Counted from the first letter of the stretch, positions 8,565 to 16,957 are shown. The stretch is DNA of 26,030 nt from Cyanobium sp. NIES-981 (GCA_945907085.1 CAMDSS010000003.1:1-26030), one strand, 5' to 3'. Translations and numbers: made by a program. Notes: generated by a model from the sequence alone, not told the origin.

Positions 8565-9719
8565 TTAAGAGGGGGCTGAGCGAATCCGACGCAGGGAGTC
8601 CAGGGCCTTCTCGACGGCATCGGTGATTAATGTGATAACCCGTTTTTCACGCAGTACCAAGTTAACCGTCACACTCTGGCCCGAACGCACTGGATAGCGA
8701 ATGCCATCCTTACTCAGGTACTGGTGCTGAAGCGACACATAGGCCGGAAATCGGGGCTGGGGATTTTGCTGATCAGCCGGCAGGGAGTCGGTAGCAACCG
8801 ACTTCAACTGGCCTGGAATGGAACCAAACTGGGTGAATGGAAAGGCATCCACCCGTACCTGGGCCACCTGGCCTGGCCTGGCAAAACCCACATCCCTGTT
8901 GGTGAGGAAAACCTTGGCTTCCATGGCTCCTCGGGGAACAACCTTCAAAAGAACTTCGTTCGCATTGGCTGAGTAGCCAGGGCTTGAGGGGACCAAGTTA
9001 AACACCAAGCCCGTCAGGGGCGAACGCATGACTTCGTACTGCTGGGCTTTGTTCACCTCGACAAGCTGACGCTCTAGATCACTAATACTCCGCAAGGATT
9101 CCTGCTGGGTCTTGATCTTTTCGGCCTGAACCTCCCGAATGTTGGCATCCGCCTGGGCCACTTCTGAGCGCAGTTCCTGTACTTTATTCTTTTGCTGCAA
9201 AAGCTGAACAATTTGGATAGCTCCAACCCCGACCAAGGGACCCAGCTTCTTCTCAATAAGGGCTTCCGTATCTGCGGAGCCTTGCAAACTTTTTTTGCGG
9301 GACATCAAGCTTTCCTGCCGTGCCTGATAGGCACGATTTTGCTCACTGAGGCGCTGATTCTCAAGCCGGATTTGGTTGCTCAGAGTTGTAGCACGCTTCT
9401 GACTCACATCAGCATCAAACTTCAACAGCGGCTGACCCGCCACAACAGTGGCTCCCTCTTTCACAAAGATCTGGCTCACCACACCAGGTGCGGGCGCCAT
9501 GATCGGCCGAGAAGCGCCCTGGGCCTGGAGATCACCCGTGGCCACAATCACTTCATCAATCTTGGCTGAGCATGCATACACAAAGGCCAAGCTTGCCGTT
9601 CCAATAATGCTCCAAACCAACGCCTGGCTCCAGATCGGTGGCGGCTTCAATCTCACCTCCTGGTAGTCCAGGGGGCGCACCAGCTTGGAAGCGCGGGAAT
9701 GGCGAATCAGATCGCTCAA
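8565..9719 (-). CDS. HlyD-family membrane fusion protein (type I secretion periplasmic adaptor)
   Basis: 384 residues. It bridges an inner-membrane ABC exporter to an outer-membrane channel. A short cytoplasmic tail is followed by one TM helix at about 32-51 (LVWSIIGTASLAFVYACSA), a lipoyl/barrel-sandwich half (IMAPAPGVVSQIFVKEGATV), a long coiled-coil hairpin (about 105-215, QEL/RSEV/KIKTQQE), the returning half (MRSPLTGLVFNLVPSSPGY) and a beta-barrel region. The start is TTG at 9719, whose TTGA overlaps the exporter stop by 4 bases; an AGAGG about 10 bases upstream on the minus strand supports this start and translational coupling. Length fits the family. No outer-membrane TolC-type gene is in the window, so that partner must be encoded elsewhere. 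Confidence 0.93.
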   Translation of the reverse strand: MSDLIRHSRASKLVRPLDYQEVRLKPPPIWSQALVWSIIGTASLAFVYACSAKIDEVIVATGDLQAQGASRPIMAPAPGVVSQIFVKEGATVVAGQPLLKFDADVSQKRATTLSNQIRLENQRLSEQNRAYQARQESLMSRKKSLQGSADTEALIEKKLGPLVGVGAIQIVQLLQQKNKVQELRSEVAQADANIREVQAEKIKTQQESLRSISDLERQLVEVNKAQQYEVMRSPLTGLVFNLVPSSPGYSANANEVLLKVVPRGAMEAKVFLTNRDVGFARPGQVAQVRVDAFPFTQFGSIPGQLKSVATDSLPADQQNPQPRFPAYVSLQHQYLSKDGIRYPVRSGQSVTVNLVLREKRVITLITDAVEKALDSLRRIRSAPS

Positions 9720-12700
9720 GTCAACACAGCCTCTTGCTGATGATAAAGAGTGGCGTAGCGGCCTCCCAGTCCCATCAGCTCATCGTGGGAACCACTTTCC
9801 ACCAAGGCACCCTGGTCCATCACCAAAATGCGATCGGCATGGCGCAGACTGCCAAGCCGGTGGGTGATGAAGAGCACGGTGCTTCCGCGATAGACCTCCA
9901 TTAAATTGCGCGTGAGTTGTTTTTCCGTATCCACATCCAGGGCACTCGTCGCCTCATCCAGCACCAGCAAACGGGGACGCTTAAGCACCATCCTGGCAAT
10001 CGCGATGCGCTGGCGCTGGCCACCACTTAAACCTGCGCCACGCTCGCCCACCGAACTGCTATAGCCAGCGGGCATCGCTTGAATGAAGTCGTGGGCACAG
10101 GCCACTTCGCAGGCCCTCGAAATCTCCTCGAATGAGGCATCGGGCCTGGTGAGCGCCAAATTCGCCATCACCGAACCATCAAAGAGCAAACTATCCTGGG
10201 GAACCACGCCAATCTGGGTTCTCAGGGAATACAGATCCACCTTGGCAATGTCATAGCCGTCAATACGAATCGTGCCCTCTGTTGGGTCATAAAGACGGGT
10301 GAGCAATTTCAGCAATGTGCTCTTGCCAGAGCCACTGGTTCCAACAACGCCAACAAATGATCCCTCTGGGATCTCGAAACTCACATTCAACAACTGAAGT
10401 GGGCCGTGGTTAGCAAAGCGAAAATTGACCGCTTCGTAGCGAATGGCGCCTTGGATTGGAGGAAGCGGCGGCAATTGCTCCCCTGCGATTTCAATCTCTT
10501 CGGGGTGGTCAACGATGTCGGCGAGCCTTTCGAGCGAAAGCGCTGTTTCCTGGAAGTTCTGCCAAAGCGTTGCCAACCGGAGCATGGGACTGGTCACATA
10601 GCCCGCCAAAATCCGGAAGGCGATGAGCTGACCCAGGGTCAGTTCCCCCTTCAAAACCAGCGTGGCCCCAACCCACAGCACCAGGAGTCCGGAAAGCTGC
10701 TCCAGGAAGTTACTAGCCGAGCCCGCGGCCGTACTGGTGAGGGTGTTGTGGAAGCCCGCCTGAATTTGGCCGCCATAGAGTTGCTGCCAGCGCCAGCGAC
10801 TGTGCAATTCCATGCCCTGGCCCTTGACGGTTTCCATGCCACCCAGGGTTTCAACCAAATGGCTCTGAACCCTGGCATTGGCTTCGGCTTGATTGCGCAG
10901 CTGCCGCCGAATCACAGGGGCAGCGGCAATGGTGAGGGCAATAAAGAACGGCACAACCGCCAAGGCCCAAAACGTGAGCTGCACGCTGTAGAGCAGCATG
11001 ACAGCGATATAAATCAGGGAGAAACAAGCATCCAAAACCACCGTGAGGGCGGTTCCAGTTAAGAATCGGCGTATTTTTTCGAGCTCATTGATTCGGCTAC
11101 TCACTTCGCCAACGGGACGCTTGGCGAAATACCCCAAAGGCAGCCGAAGCAGATGGTCGATAATGGTTGCCCCTAGGGATATATCAATACGATTGGTGGT
11201 ATCCGAAAAGAGATAGGTTCGCAGGGATCCCAACACCGCCTGGGCCACTGCCATACCCACCAGCAAGGTACCCAGCACGTTGAGGCTACTTAGGTTGCCC
11301 TGGCTAATCACCGCATCAATGATTTGCTGAACCAACAGGGGATTGAGAAGGGCAAACAATTGGACAAAGAAACTCGCAATCAGCACCTGGATCAAGACGA
11401 CCCGATGCTGCATGAGAGCAGGCAAAAACCAACTCAATCCAAAGCGGGCCTTGGGGCTTGTAGCACTTCTCTCCAGGCAAAGCACCGCCAACTGGCCTTC
11501 CCCATTGAAATCGGTGAGGTCGGCATAGGCGAGCCTTTCCTGGCCCCTGCGGGGATTGCCCACCAGGGCTTCCAGGGGACCGGATTGCCAAATAACCAGG
11601 GGACGTCCCTCCTGCACGATGACCGCTGGCGTTGGCAAGCGCTGCAGCTGGGCTTCATTCACCTCCAGCATGGAGGCCCTAAGCCCCATCAGGTCACAGA
11701 CTGCCGCCAACTGGATCAGGGCAATGCTCTCTGAGCCCTCCCTCTGCAATTGATCGGCCAAAATCCGCCGCAACACATCTCTGCGGAAGGGCAAATCGAA
11801 ATGCCTGGCCAGCATCCGCAGACAGGCCAAGGGCTCATCAATCGGCCCCTCCCCTCGCATCTGGGGGAAAGACCCATCATCGTTGAGACGGCCGTACCAA
11901 TCTTCGAGGGCATCGGTTTGCCCCTGGAACGCCACGATCGAGCCTGGGCTTTCCACCCATTCCGGATCTAAGACGACACTGGGTTTCGTGGAATCCCCTC
12001 CCAAATCGGGATCCACCACCATGGCGGCAGGTAGCCGTAACGGTGGCCACGACGGTGGCTGGGCGAGCAAACGGCCCGGCAACTTGCCCCGCACAGCCAA
12101 CTCAACCGGACCTTGAACTTCCCGGCCTGGCTCGAGGCCCTCGAAGTTGTCCGAACTCACCAACCAGGACGCCCAACCTTCGGGAAAGCTGTGGGTTCCA
12201 GGGGGTAACAGCAACACCTGCTGCTCTCCAGGGGCCTCCTGCATCTGATTCGCAGCCCAGTCCCGCAGGAAGGACTTGCTGGGCAATTCGGGCCTGCGGC
12301 TCGCCGCCGCCGCCGCATACAACTCTTCGATGCTTGGGCTGGAAAAACTGGCGTTCAGCGCAGGATGTTCAGCGAGGGCCTGCAAAAAGTTTTCCGCCGG
12401 CAACAGCCACAGCTGGGTCGGCAGTGCGGCAGCCAAGGCCTGGCCCGCGACCCCCCGGAGCAAGGCAACCTGGCCCACCATCACGCCAGCCCCAATCCGC
12501 TGAATGGTGAAGGGCTCGCCCTTTTCATCCCGGCCCAAGAGCCTGAGCTGGCCCTTCACCACCAAGGCAATGCCAGGGGGAAGGCTGCCGAAGTCGAAAA
12601 GCTTTTGCCCGGGCCGCAAGCGCAGGGGCTGGAGGGACTCAGCTAAGCGGGCCTGGGCGGCTTGACTGAGCTGGTCAAAAGGAGACCATCCGGCAACAAC

Positions 12701-12724
12701 CCGAAGAGCAAGCGCAAGGTCCAA
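9716..12724 (-). CDS. Type I secretion ABC exporter with cNMP-binding fold and degenerate C39-like domain
   Basis: 1002 residues; ATP-driven export of an unfolded protein across both membranes with HlyD and a TolC-like channel. Order: cyclic-nucleotide-binding fold about 10-118; uncharacterised linker about 120-285; C39-peptidase-like domain about 288-415; six-helix TM domain about 430-740; nucleotide-binding domain with Walker A GTSGSGKST (about 795), signature LSGGQ (about 900), Walker B LLVLDEATSALD and H-loop H955. The C39 triad is lost: E297 sits in the Cys slot (IDEPLACL), P375 for His, N390 for Asp, so it should bind rather than cleave its cargo, as in HlyB. In the cNMP fold, the phosphate-binding Glu and Arg appear as Q85 and Q95. 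Start is TTG at 12724; an in-frame TAA lies two codons upstream and the cNMP fold begins almost at once, so no other start fits. Confidence 0.93.
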   Translation of the reverse strand: MDLALALRVVAGWSPFDQLSQAAQARLAESLQPLRLRPGQKLFDFGSLPPGIALVVKGQLRLLGRDEKGEPFTIQRIGAGVMVGQVALLRGVAGQALAAALPTQLWLLPAENFLQALAEHPALNASFSSPSIEELYAAAAASRRPELPSKSFLRDWAANQMQEAPGEQQVLLLPPGTHSFPEGWASWLVSSDNFEGLEPGREVQGPVELAVRGKLPGRLLAQPPSWPPLRLPAAMVVDPDLGGDSTKPSVVLDPEWVESPGSIVAFQGQTDALEDWYGRLNDDGSFPQMRGEGPIDEPLACLRMLARHFDLPFRRDVLRRILADQLQREGSESIALIQLAAVCDLMGLRASMLEVNEAQLQRLPTPAVIVQEGRPLVIWQSGPLEALVGNPRRGQERLAYADLTDFNGEGQLAVLCLERSATSPKARFGLSWFLPALMQHRVVLIQVLIASFFVQLFALLNPLLVQQIIDAVISQGNLSSLNVLGTLLVGMAVAQAVLGSLRTYLFSDTTNRIDISLGATIIDHLLRLPLGYFAKRPVGEVSSRINELEKIRRFLTGTALTVVLDACFSLIYIAVMLLYSVQLTFWALAVVPFFIALTIAAAPVIRRQLRNQAEANARVQSHLVETLGGMETVKGQGMELHSRWRWQQLYGGQIQAGFHNTLTSTAAGSASNFLEQLSGLLVLWVGATLVLKGELTLGQLIAFRILAGYVTSPMLRLATLWQNFQETALSLERLADIVDHPEEIEIAGEQLPPLPPIQGAIRYEAVNFRFANHGPLQLLNVSFEIPEGSFVGVVGTSGSGKSTLLKLLTRLYDPTEGTIRIDGYDIAKVDLYSLRTQIGVVPQDSLLFDGSVMANLALTRPDASFEEISRACEVACAHDFIQAMPAGYSSSVGERGAGLSGGQRQRIAIARMVLKRPRLLVLDEATSALDVDTEKQLTRNLMEVYRGSTVLFITHRLGSLRHADRILVMDQGALVESGSHDELMGLGGRYATLYHQQEAVLT

Positions 12725-12846
12725 GGGTTATGGCCTGGGTAGTGCCACCCATCGCAGCAATCGTCCTTGATTTTGCCTTGAAAACCCGAAAAGGGAAGGC
12801 GTTGGGACCCCAAACCATCAGGTCAACGGGGACGGCTGCGGCCGCC

Positions 12847-13557
12847 TTAATCGCCAAAGACCGTGTTTTGCTGAAGCAGCTGGGCGATGGCCCGCTCTCC
12901 CTCATCGAGCAGCAAGCGCTCCTGCATCGCCTGATCGAGGATCGCGCCGTGCAAGGCCTCAAGCCGCACAATCACCCACCAACCCTCGAGCGCCTTGGGG
13001 GGCCAAAGTTGGCCGGGCTGGCTGACCTGGAGCAACCTGGCCAATCCAGGGTGGGGCTGGGTCAGGGGCATCGGACCCACCAAACCACCAGCTTGCTTCT
13101 CCGGACCTTCGGAAAATTCTTGGGCCAATTCCGCAAAGGACGCTTCTCCCTCCTTGATTTGCAAATAGAGCTCAGACGCCAGCTCGCCATTACGGAGGCG
13201 CAGCAGGGAATAGGTGACCTGATCGAGCTCAGGCTTGCGTTTTAAAAAGATGGTCTGCAATTCAGACCCCCAGCGCTCCTGGCACCACAGCAACCACTGC
13301 CAGGAGCGGGATGCCATCCGATCGATGGCTTCGCCGTCTAATCCATGCTGCTCCATCCAGGCCTCAACCTGCTCTGGGCTGGTCAGATTGTGCTGTTGTT
13401 CCCAATCGAGGCGTAGGGGCGCCAACTGATCTGGCTCTGGCAGGGCGCGATCAGCCAACACACCATCCATGCAGCGTTCCCGCAGCACCCGATCGAGCAA
13501 ACCCCAGCGGGCCAGATCCGTGGTGCTGGCCCCATACCAATCGGTTGATGGATGCAT
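12847..13557 (-). CDS. PpiC/parvulin-type peptidyl-prolyl isomerase, apparently cytoplasmic
   Basis: 236 residues, ATG at 13557, only 15 bases after the lepA stop and 122 before the exporter. The first half is helical and SurA-N-like (RLDWEQQHNLTSPEQVEAWM). The second half is a parvulin fold at about 115-205: ELYLQIKEGEASFAELAQEF, then SEGPEKQAGGLVGPMPL, then PGLARLLQVSQPGQLWPP. No signal peptide or membrane helix is present, unlike periplasmic SurA or PrsA. Parvulins catalyse prolyl cis-trans isomerisation and chaperone unfolded chains. Beside a type I exporter, the natural guess is holding or presenting the export substrate in the cytoplasm, but that is inference. The fold call is good; catalytic activity cannot be judged by eye. 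Confidence 0.82.
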   Translation of the reverse strand: MHPSTDWYGASTTDLARWGLLDRVLRERCMDGVLADRALPEPDQLAPLRLDWEQQHNLTSPEQVEAWMEQHGLDGEAIDRMASRSWQWLLWCQERWGSELQTIFLKRKPELDQVTYSLLRLRNGELASELYLQIKEGEASFAELAQEFSEGPEKQAGGLVGPMPLTQPHPGLARLLQVSQPGQLWPPKALEGWWVIVRLEALHGAILDQAMQERLLLDEGERAIAQLLQQNTVFGD

Positions 13558-13572
13558 CCCTGGAGCTACTGC

Positions 13573-15381
13573 CTACTGGTTGAGCTTGAGCACGGCCATG
13601 AAAGCTTCTTGGGGCACGTCCACCTTGCCCATCGCCTTCATGCGTTTTTTGCCCTTGGCCTGCTTCTGCAGCAGTTTTTTCTTCCGGGAGATGTCGCCGC
13701 CGTAGCACTTGGCGAGCACGTCTTTGCGGATGGCACTGATGCTCTCGGAGGCAATCACCCGGCTACCAATGGAGGCCTGGATCGGGATTTTGAATTGCTG
13801 GCGCGGGATCAGTTCCTTGAGCTTCTCCACCAAACCCTTGCCCACGTTGTAGGCCTTATCGCGGTGCACGATCGTCGTAAGGGGATCGGCCTTTTCCGCA
13901 TTGATCAGCACATCCAGGCGCACCAGTTCGTTCTTGCGGTAGCCGATCAAGCTGTATTCCATCGAGGCATAGCCCTTGGTGCGACTCTTCATTTGATCGA
14001 AGAAGTCGGTCACCACTTCGGCCAGGGGCATCTCGTAGTGCAGGGTGACCCGATCGGTGGTGATGTACTTCATATCGATGAACTCACCCCGGCGCTCCTG
14101 GCACAGCTCCATCAAGGCGCCGTTGTAGGTGTTGGGGGTATAGATCTCGAGCTTCACGTAGGGCTCTTCAATCGATTCGCGCTGCTGGGGGTCGGGCAAG
14201 GTGGCCGGGTTGTCCACCATCAAGGTGGTCCCATCGAGCATGTTCACCAGGTAGATCACCGAGGGCGCGGTGACGATCAAATCCAGGTTGTATTCCCGCT
14301 CCAACCGTTCCTGCACAATTTCCATGTGCAACAGGCCCAAAAAGCCACAGCGAAAGCCAAAGCCCATGGCACTGCTGGTTTCGGGCTCATATTTCAAGGC
14401 CGCATCCGAGAGCTGGAGCTTGTCGAGGGCTTCGCGCAGGTCGGGGTATTGGTCTGCATCGGTGGGGAAGAGGCCGCAAAACACCATCGGCTTGGCCTCG
14501 GTGTAACCCGGCAGGGCCTCCATGGCCGGATTGCTCACCAAGGTGATCGTGTCGCCCACCCGGGCATCGGCCACGGCCTTGATCGAAGCCGCCAGGTAAC
14601 CCACCTCCCCGGCATGGAGTGAATCCACCTGACGCTGATCGGGCGCCATCACCCCAACTTCGTCGAGTTCATAGGTTTTCTTGCTCGCCATCAACAGCAC
14701 CTTGTCGCGCTTGCTGATGGAGCCGGAAATCACCCGGAAGTAGACAATCACACCCCGGTAGGGGTCGTAGTAGGAGTCGAAGATCAGGGCCCTGAGGGGC
14801 TCGGCCACCTTGTCGGGCGGTGGTGGCACCCGATCCACGACCGCCTGAAGAATGTCGGGAACGCCCAGGCCTGTTTTGGCCGAGCAGTGGATGGCATTGG
14901 AGCAATCCAGACCAATAATCGCCTCAATTTCCTCGCTAATCCGATCCGCATCGGCACCGGGGAGATCGATCTTGTTGAGAACCGGAATGATCTCGAGATC
15001 GTTTTCAAGCGCGAGATACACGTTGGCCAGGGTTTGGGCTTCCACGCCCTGGCTGGCATCCACCACCAAGAGAGCCCCTTCACAGGCCTGCAGCGAACGA
15101 CTCACCTCGTAGGAGAAATCCACGTGGCCAGGGGTATCGATCAGGTTGAGGATGTAGCTCTCGCCATCGGCGGCGGTGTACGCCATCCGGGCCGCCTGGA
15201 GCTTGATCGTGATACCCCGTTCCCGCTCCAGCTCCATGTTGTCGAGGAACTGCTCCTGCATGTCGCGAACCGCGACCGTGCCGGTTTCCTGCAGCAGCCG
15301 GTCGGCCAGGGTGGATTTCCCATGGTCGATGTGGGCAATGATGCAGAAATTGCGAATCCTGGAAACGGGCACATCAGTCAT
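13573..15381 (-). CDS. lepA: Elongation factor 4 (LepA), ribosomal back-translocase GTPase
   Basis: 602 residues from ATG at 15381 (MTDVPVSRIRNFCIIAHIDH). A longer frame adds ten residues upstream, but the ATG fits the family. G1 AHIDHGKST, G3 DTPGHVDF and G4 NKID are present, followed by EF-G-like beta-barrel and alpha/beta domains and the LepA-specific C-terminal domain ending in KKLLQKQAKGKKRMKAMGKV. LepA binds ribosomes and acts in initiation or recovery of stalled elongation. An AGGA about 12 bases upstream of the ATG on the minus strand is a plausible ribosome site. The parvulin gene follows after 15 bases, so the secretion genes may be read partly from the lepA promoter. A 356-codon frame on the other strand is a shadow. 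Confidence 0.98.
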   Translation of the reverse strand: MTDVPVSRIRNFCIIAHIDHGKSTLADRLLQETGTVAVRDMQEQFLDNMELERERGITIKLQAARMAYTAADGESYILNLIDTPGHVDFSYEVSRSLQACEGALLVVDASQGVEAQTLANVYLALENDLEIIPVLNKIDLPGADADRISEEIEAIIGLDCSNAIHCSAKTGLGVPDILQAVVDRVPPPPDKVAEPLRALIFDSYYDPYRGVIVYFRVISGSISKRDKVLLMASKKTYELDEVGVMAPDQRQVDSLHAGEVGYLAASIKAVADARVGDTITLVSNPAMEALPGYTEAKPMVFCGLFPTDADQYPDLREALDKLQLSDAALKYEPETSSAMGFGFRCGFLGLLHMEIVQERLEREYNLDLIVTAPSVIYLVNMLDGTTLMVDNPATLPDPQQRESIEEPYVKLEIYTPNTYNGALMELCQERRGEFIDMKYITTDRVTLHYEMPLAEVVTDFFDQMKSRTKGYASMEYSLIGYRKNELVRLDVLINAEKADPLTTIVHRDKAYNVGKGLVEKLKELIPRQQFKIPIQASIGSRVIASESISAIRKDVLAKCYGGDISRKKKLLQKQAKGKKRMKAMGKVDVPQEAFMAVLKLNQ

Positions 15382-15429
15382 GGGACTGATCCTAAGGAGC
15401 CACGCCAGCACCGCCAGCCTGGTCGATTT

Positions 15430-15462
15430 GGTTTAAACCTCGACTAGGACTAAAGAAGTCCT
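15430..15462. promoter_or_regulatory. Two small palindromes in the lepA / glycerol dehydrogenase divergent spacer
   Basis: The 95-base spacer between the divergent starts (15381 and 15477) holds a 10-base perfect palindrome at 15430-15439 (GGTTTAAACC) and an inverted repeat at 15446-15462 (AGGACT, 5-base gap, AGTCCT). Both promoters must lie in or near this spacer, so either symmetry could be an operator. No clear -35/-10 pair is visible and such short palindromes arise by chance. Confidence 0.3.
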
Positions 15463-15476
15463 CTTGGTCTTGATCA

Positions 15477-16613
15477 ATGGCCTGCACCGATGCAGTGATC
15501 TGCGTCCACCAACGCCCGTTGACCGTCTTCGCCAGCCCCGGGCGTTACGTCCAAGGGCCTGGGGCCACCCATGAACTGGGGCGGGAGCTCCAACGGTTGG
15601 GACTGCAAGGCCCCGTGCTGTTTGTTGCTGGTGGCACAGCCCGGCGCGATCTTGCCCCGATTTGGCAGAGCACCTTGGCCTGCGTGGGGATCGAGCCGGT
15701 GATCGAAGCGTTTGGGGGCGAATGCAGCACCGCTGAAATCGAACGGTTGGTAGCCATAGCCCAGTCTCAAAGCTTCTCTGCCGTCGTTGGGGCAGGGGGC
15801 GGCAAAGCATCAGACACGGCTCGGGCAGTGGCTGATGCCCTCGAGCTGCCCGCCGTGATCACACCAACCTTGGCGAGCACCGACTCCCCCTGCAGCGCCC
15901 TTTCGGTGATCTACACCCCCCACGGCAGCGTGGAGGGTTTTCGCTTTTATAACCGCCATCCGTTGCTGGTCCTCGTGGATACGGAGGTGGTGGCTCGAGC
16001 CCCCAAACGCCAATTGGTGGGAGGCCTTGGCGATGCCTTAGCCACCTGGTTTGAAGCCCGCACGGTGCACGAGAGCTGTCGGCACAACGTCTTAGGGGGG
16101 CTGCCAACCACGACTGGTACCGCCCTGGCGAAACTCTGTTGCGAGATCCTGTTGGCCGATGGACCTGCGGCCTGCGCCGCCGTGGAAGCACGGGCCACTA
16201 CCCCAGCATTGGAGAGGGTTGTGGAAGCGAACAATCTGCTCTCAGGACTCGGCTTTGAAAGTGGCGGCCTGGCCGTGGCCCATGCGGTGCATAACGGCAT
16301 CACAGAGATCCCCGGCAGCCACCACTGCATCCATGGCGAAAAGGTGGCCTTCGGCCTGCTCACCCAATTGGTGCTCGAAGGCAGGCCCCAGGAAGAGATT
16401 GCCGAGATCTTCCGCTATCAAAAGGCGGTGGGGCTGCCGATCACCCTGGCGGAGGTGGGAGTTGATGCCAACAGCGATGACCAGCTGCTCAGGATCGCAG
16501 AACGCAGCTGCATTCCAGGCGAATCAAGCCATAACGAGCCGTTCCCTGTCACGGCATCCGCCGTGGTTTCAGCCCTGCGAACGGCTGATCAATTGGGACG
16601 CCGGCTGCACTAG
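15477..16613 (+). CDS. Glycerol dehydrogenase family protein (iron/zinc-dependent alcohol dehydrogenase)
   Basis: 378 residues, ATG at 15477, usual length for GldA. NAD-binding features are GAGGGKASDTARAVADAL and a following PTLASTDSPCSAL. Metal ligands appear to be D in VGGLGDALATWFEA, H in GGLAVAHAVHNG and H in HCIHGEKVAFG, all conserved. The family oxidises glycerol to dihydroxyacetone with NAD+, or reduces related ketones and aldehydes. In a cyanobacterium this could serve glycerol or glucosylglycerol turnover, but substrate cannot be read from the sequence. It is divergent from lepA, and the next gene on the same strand starts 68 bases on. No transport or kinase gene for glycerol is adjacent. 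Confidence 0.9.
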   Translation: MACTDAVICVHQRPLTVFASPGRYVQGPGATHELGRELQRLGLQGPVLFVAGGTARRDLAPIWQSTLACVGIEPVIEAFGGECSTAEIERLVAIAQSQSFSAVVGAGGGKASDTARAVADALELPAVITPTLASTDSPCSALSVIYTPHGSVEGFRFYNRHPLLVLVDTEVVARAPKRQLVGGLGDALATWFEARTVHESCRHNVLGGLPTTTGTALAKLCCEILLADGPAACAAVEARATTPALERVVEANNLLSGLGFESGGLAVAHAVHNGITEIPGSHHCIHGEKVAFGLLTQLVLEGRPQEEIAEIFRYQKAVGLPITLAEVGVDANSDDQLLRIAERSCIPGESSHNEPFPVTASAVVSALRTADQLGRRLH

Positions 16614-16681
16614 CTGGATTCCGAGCGACCATCACCGACCATCCCCCTTCCTAAGCTCCTCAGTAGCAACCTCCCTTGGCC

Positions 16682-16957
16682 ATGACCACCGAAGCCCCAA
16701 CGGCCTCAACCGAAGCCAACGATCCCCGCGCCCTCACCATGGAAAACGTGGAGCGCACCCTCGACGAGGTGCGTCCCTACTTGATGGCCGATGGCGGCAA
16801 CGTGGAAGTGGTGGAAATCGACGGCCCCATCGTCAAAGTGCGCCTCCAAGGGGCCTGTGGCTCCTGCCCCAGCAGCACCATGACTCTCAAAATGGGCATC
16901 GAGCGCAAGCTGCGCGAAGCCATCCCTGAAGTGGACGAAGTGGTTCAGGTGCTCTGA
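16682..16957 (+). CDS. NifU-like C-terminal-domain Fe-S scaffold (CnfU/NfuA type)
   Basis: 91 residues from ATG 16682; a TTG six bases upstream would add MA and is less likely. The whole protein is one Nfu domain: EVRPYLMADGGNVEVVEIDG, then the cluster-binding C59-X2-C62 (GACGSCPSSTMTLKMG), then an acidic end EVDEVVQVL. Two such CXXC subunits hold a bridging Fe-S cluster for delivery to apoproteins, as in cyanobacterial and chloroplast CnfU. A Thr/Ala-rich 20-residue tail precedes the domain. No nif genes are nearby, so a general assembly role is expected rather than nitrogen fixation. serS follows after 57 bases. Confidence 0.95.
   Translation: MTTEAPTASTEANDPRALTMENVERTLDEVRPYLMADGGNVEVVEIDGPIVKVRLQGACGSCPSSTMTLKMGIERKLREAIPEVDEVVQVL

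Noticed and set aside
13552..14622. 356-codon open frame antisense to lepA
   Set aside because: His/Gly/Gln-rich antisense artefact of GC-rich coding DNA; no recognisable protein features.
15382..15411. Ten-residue N-terminal extension of LepA (MLAWLLRISP)
   Set aside because: Non-ATG start with family homology beginning after the ATG at 15381.
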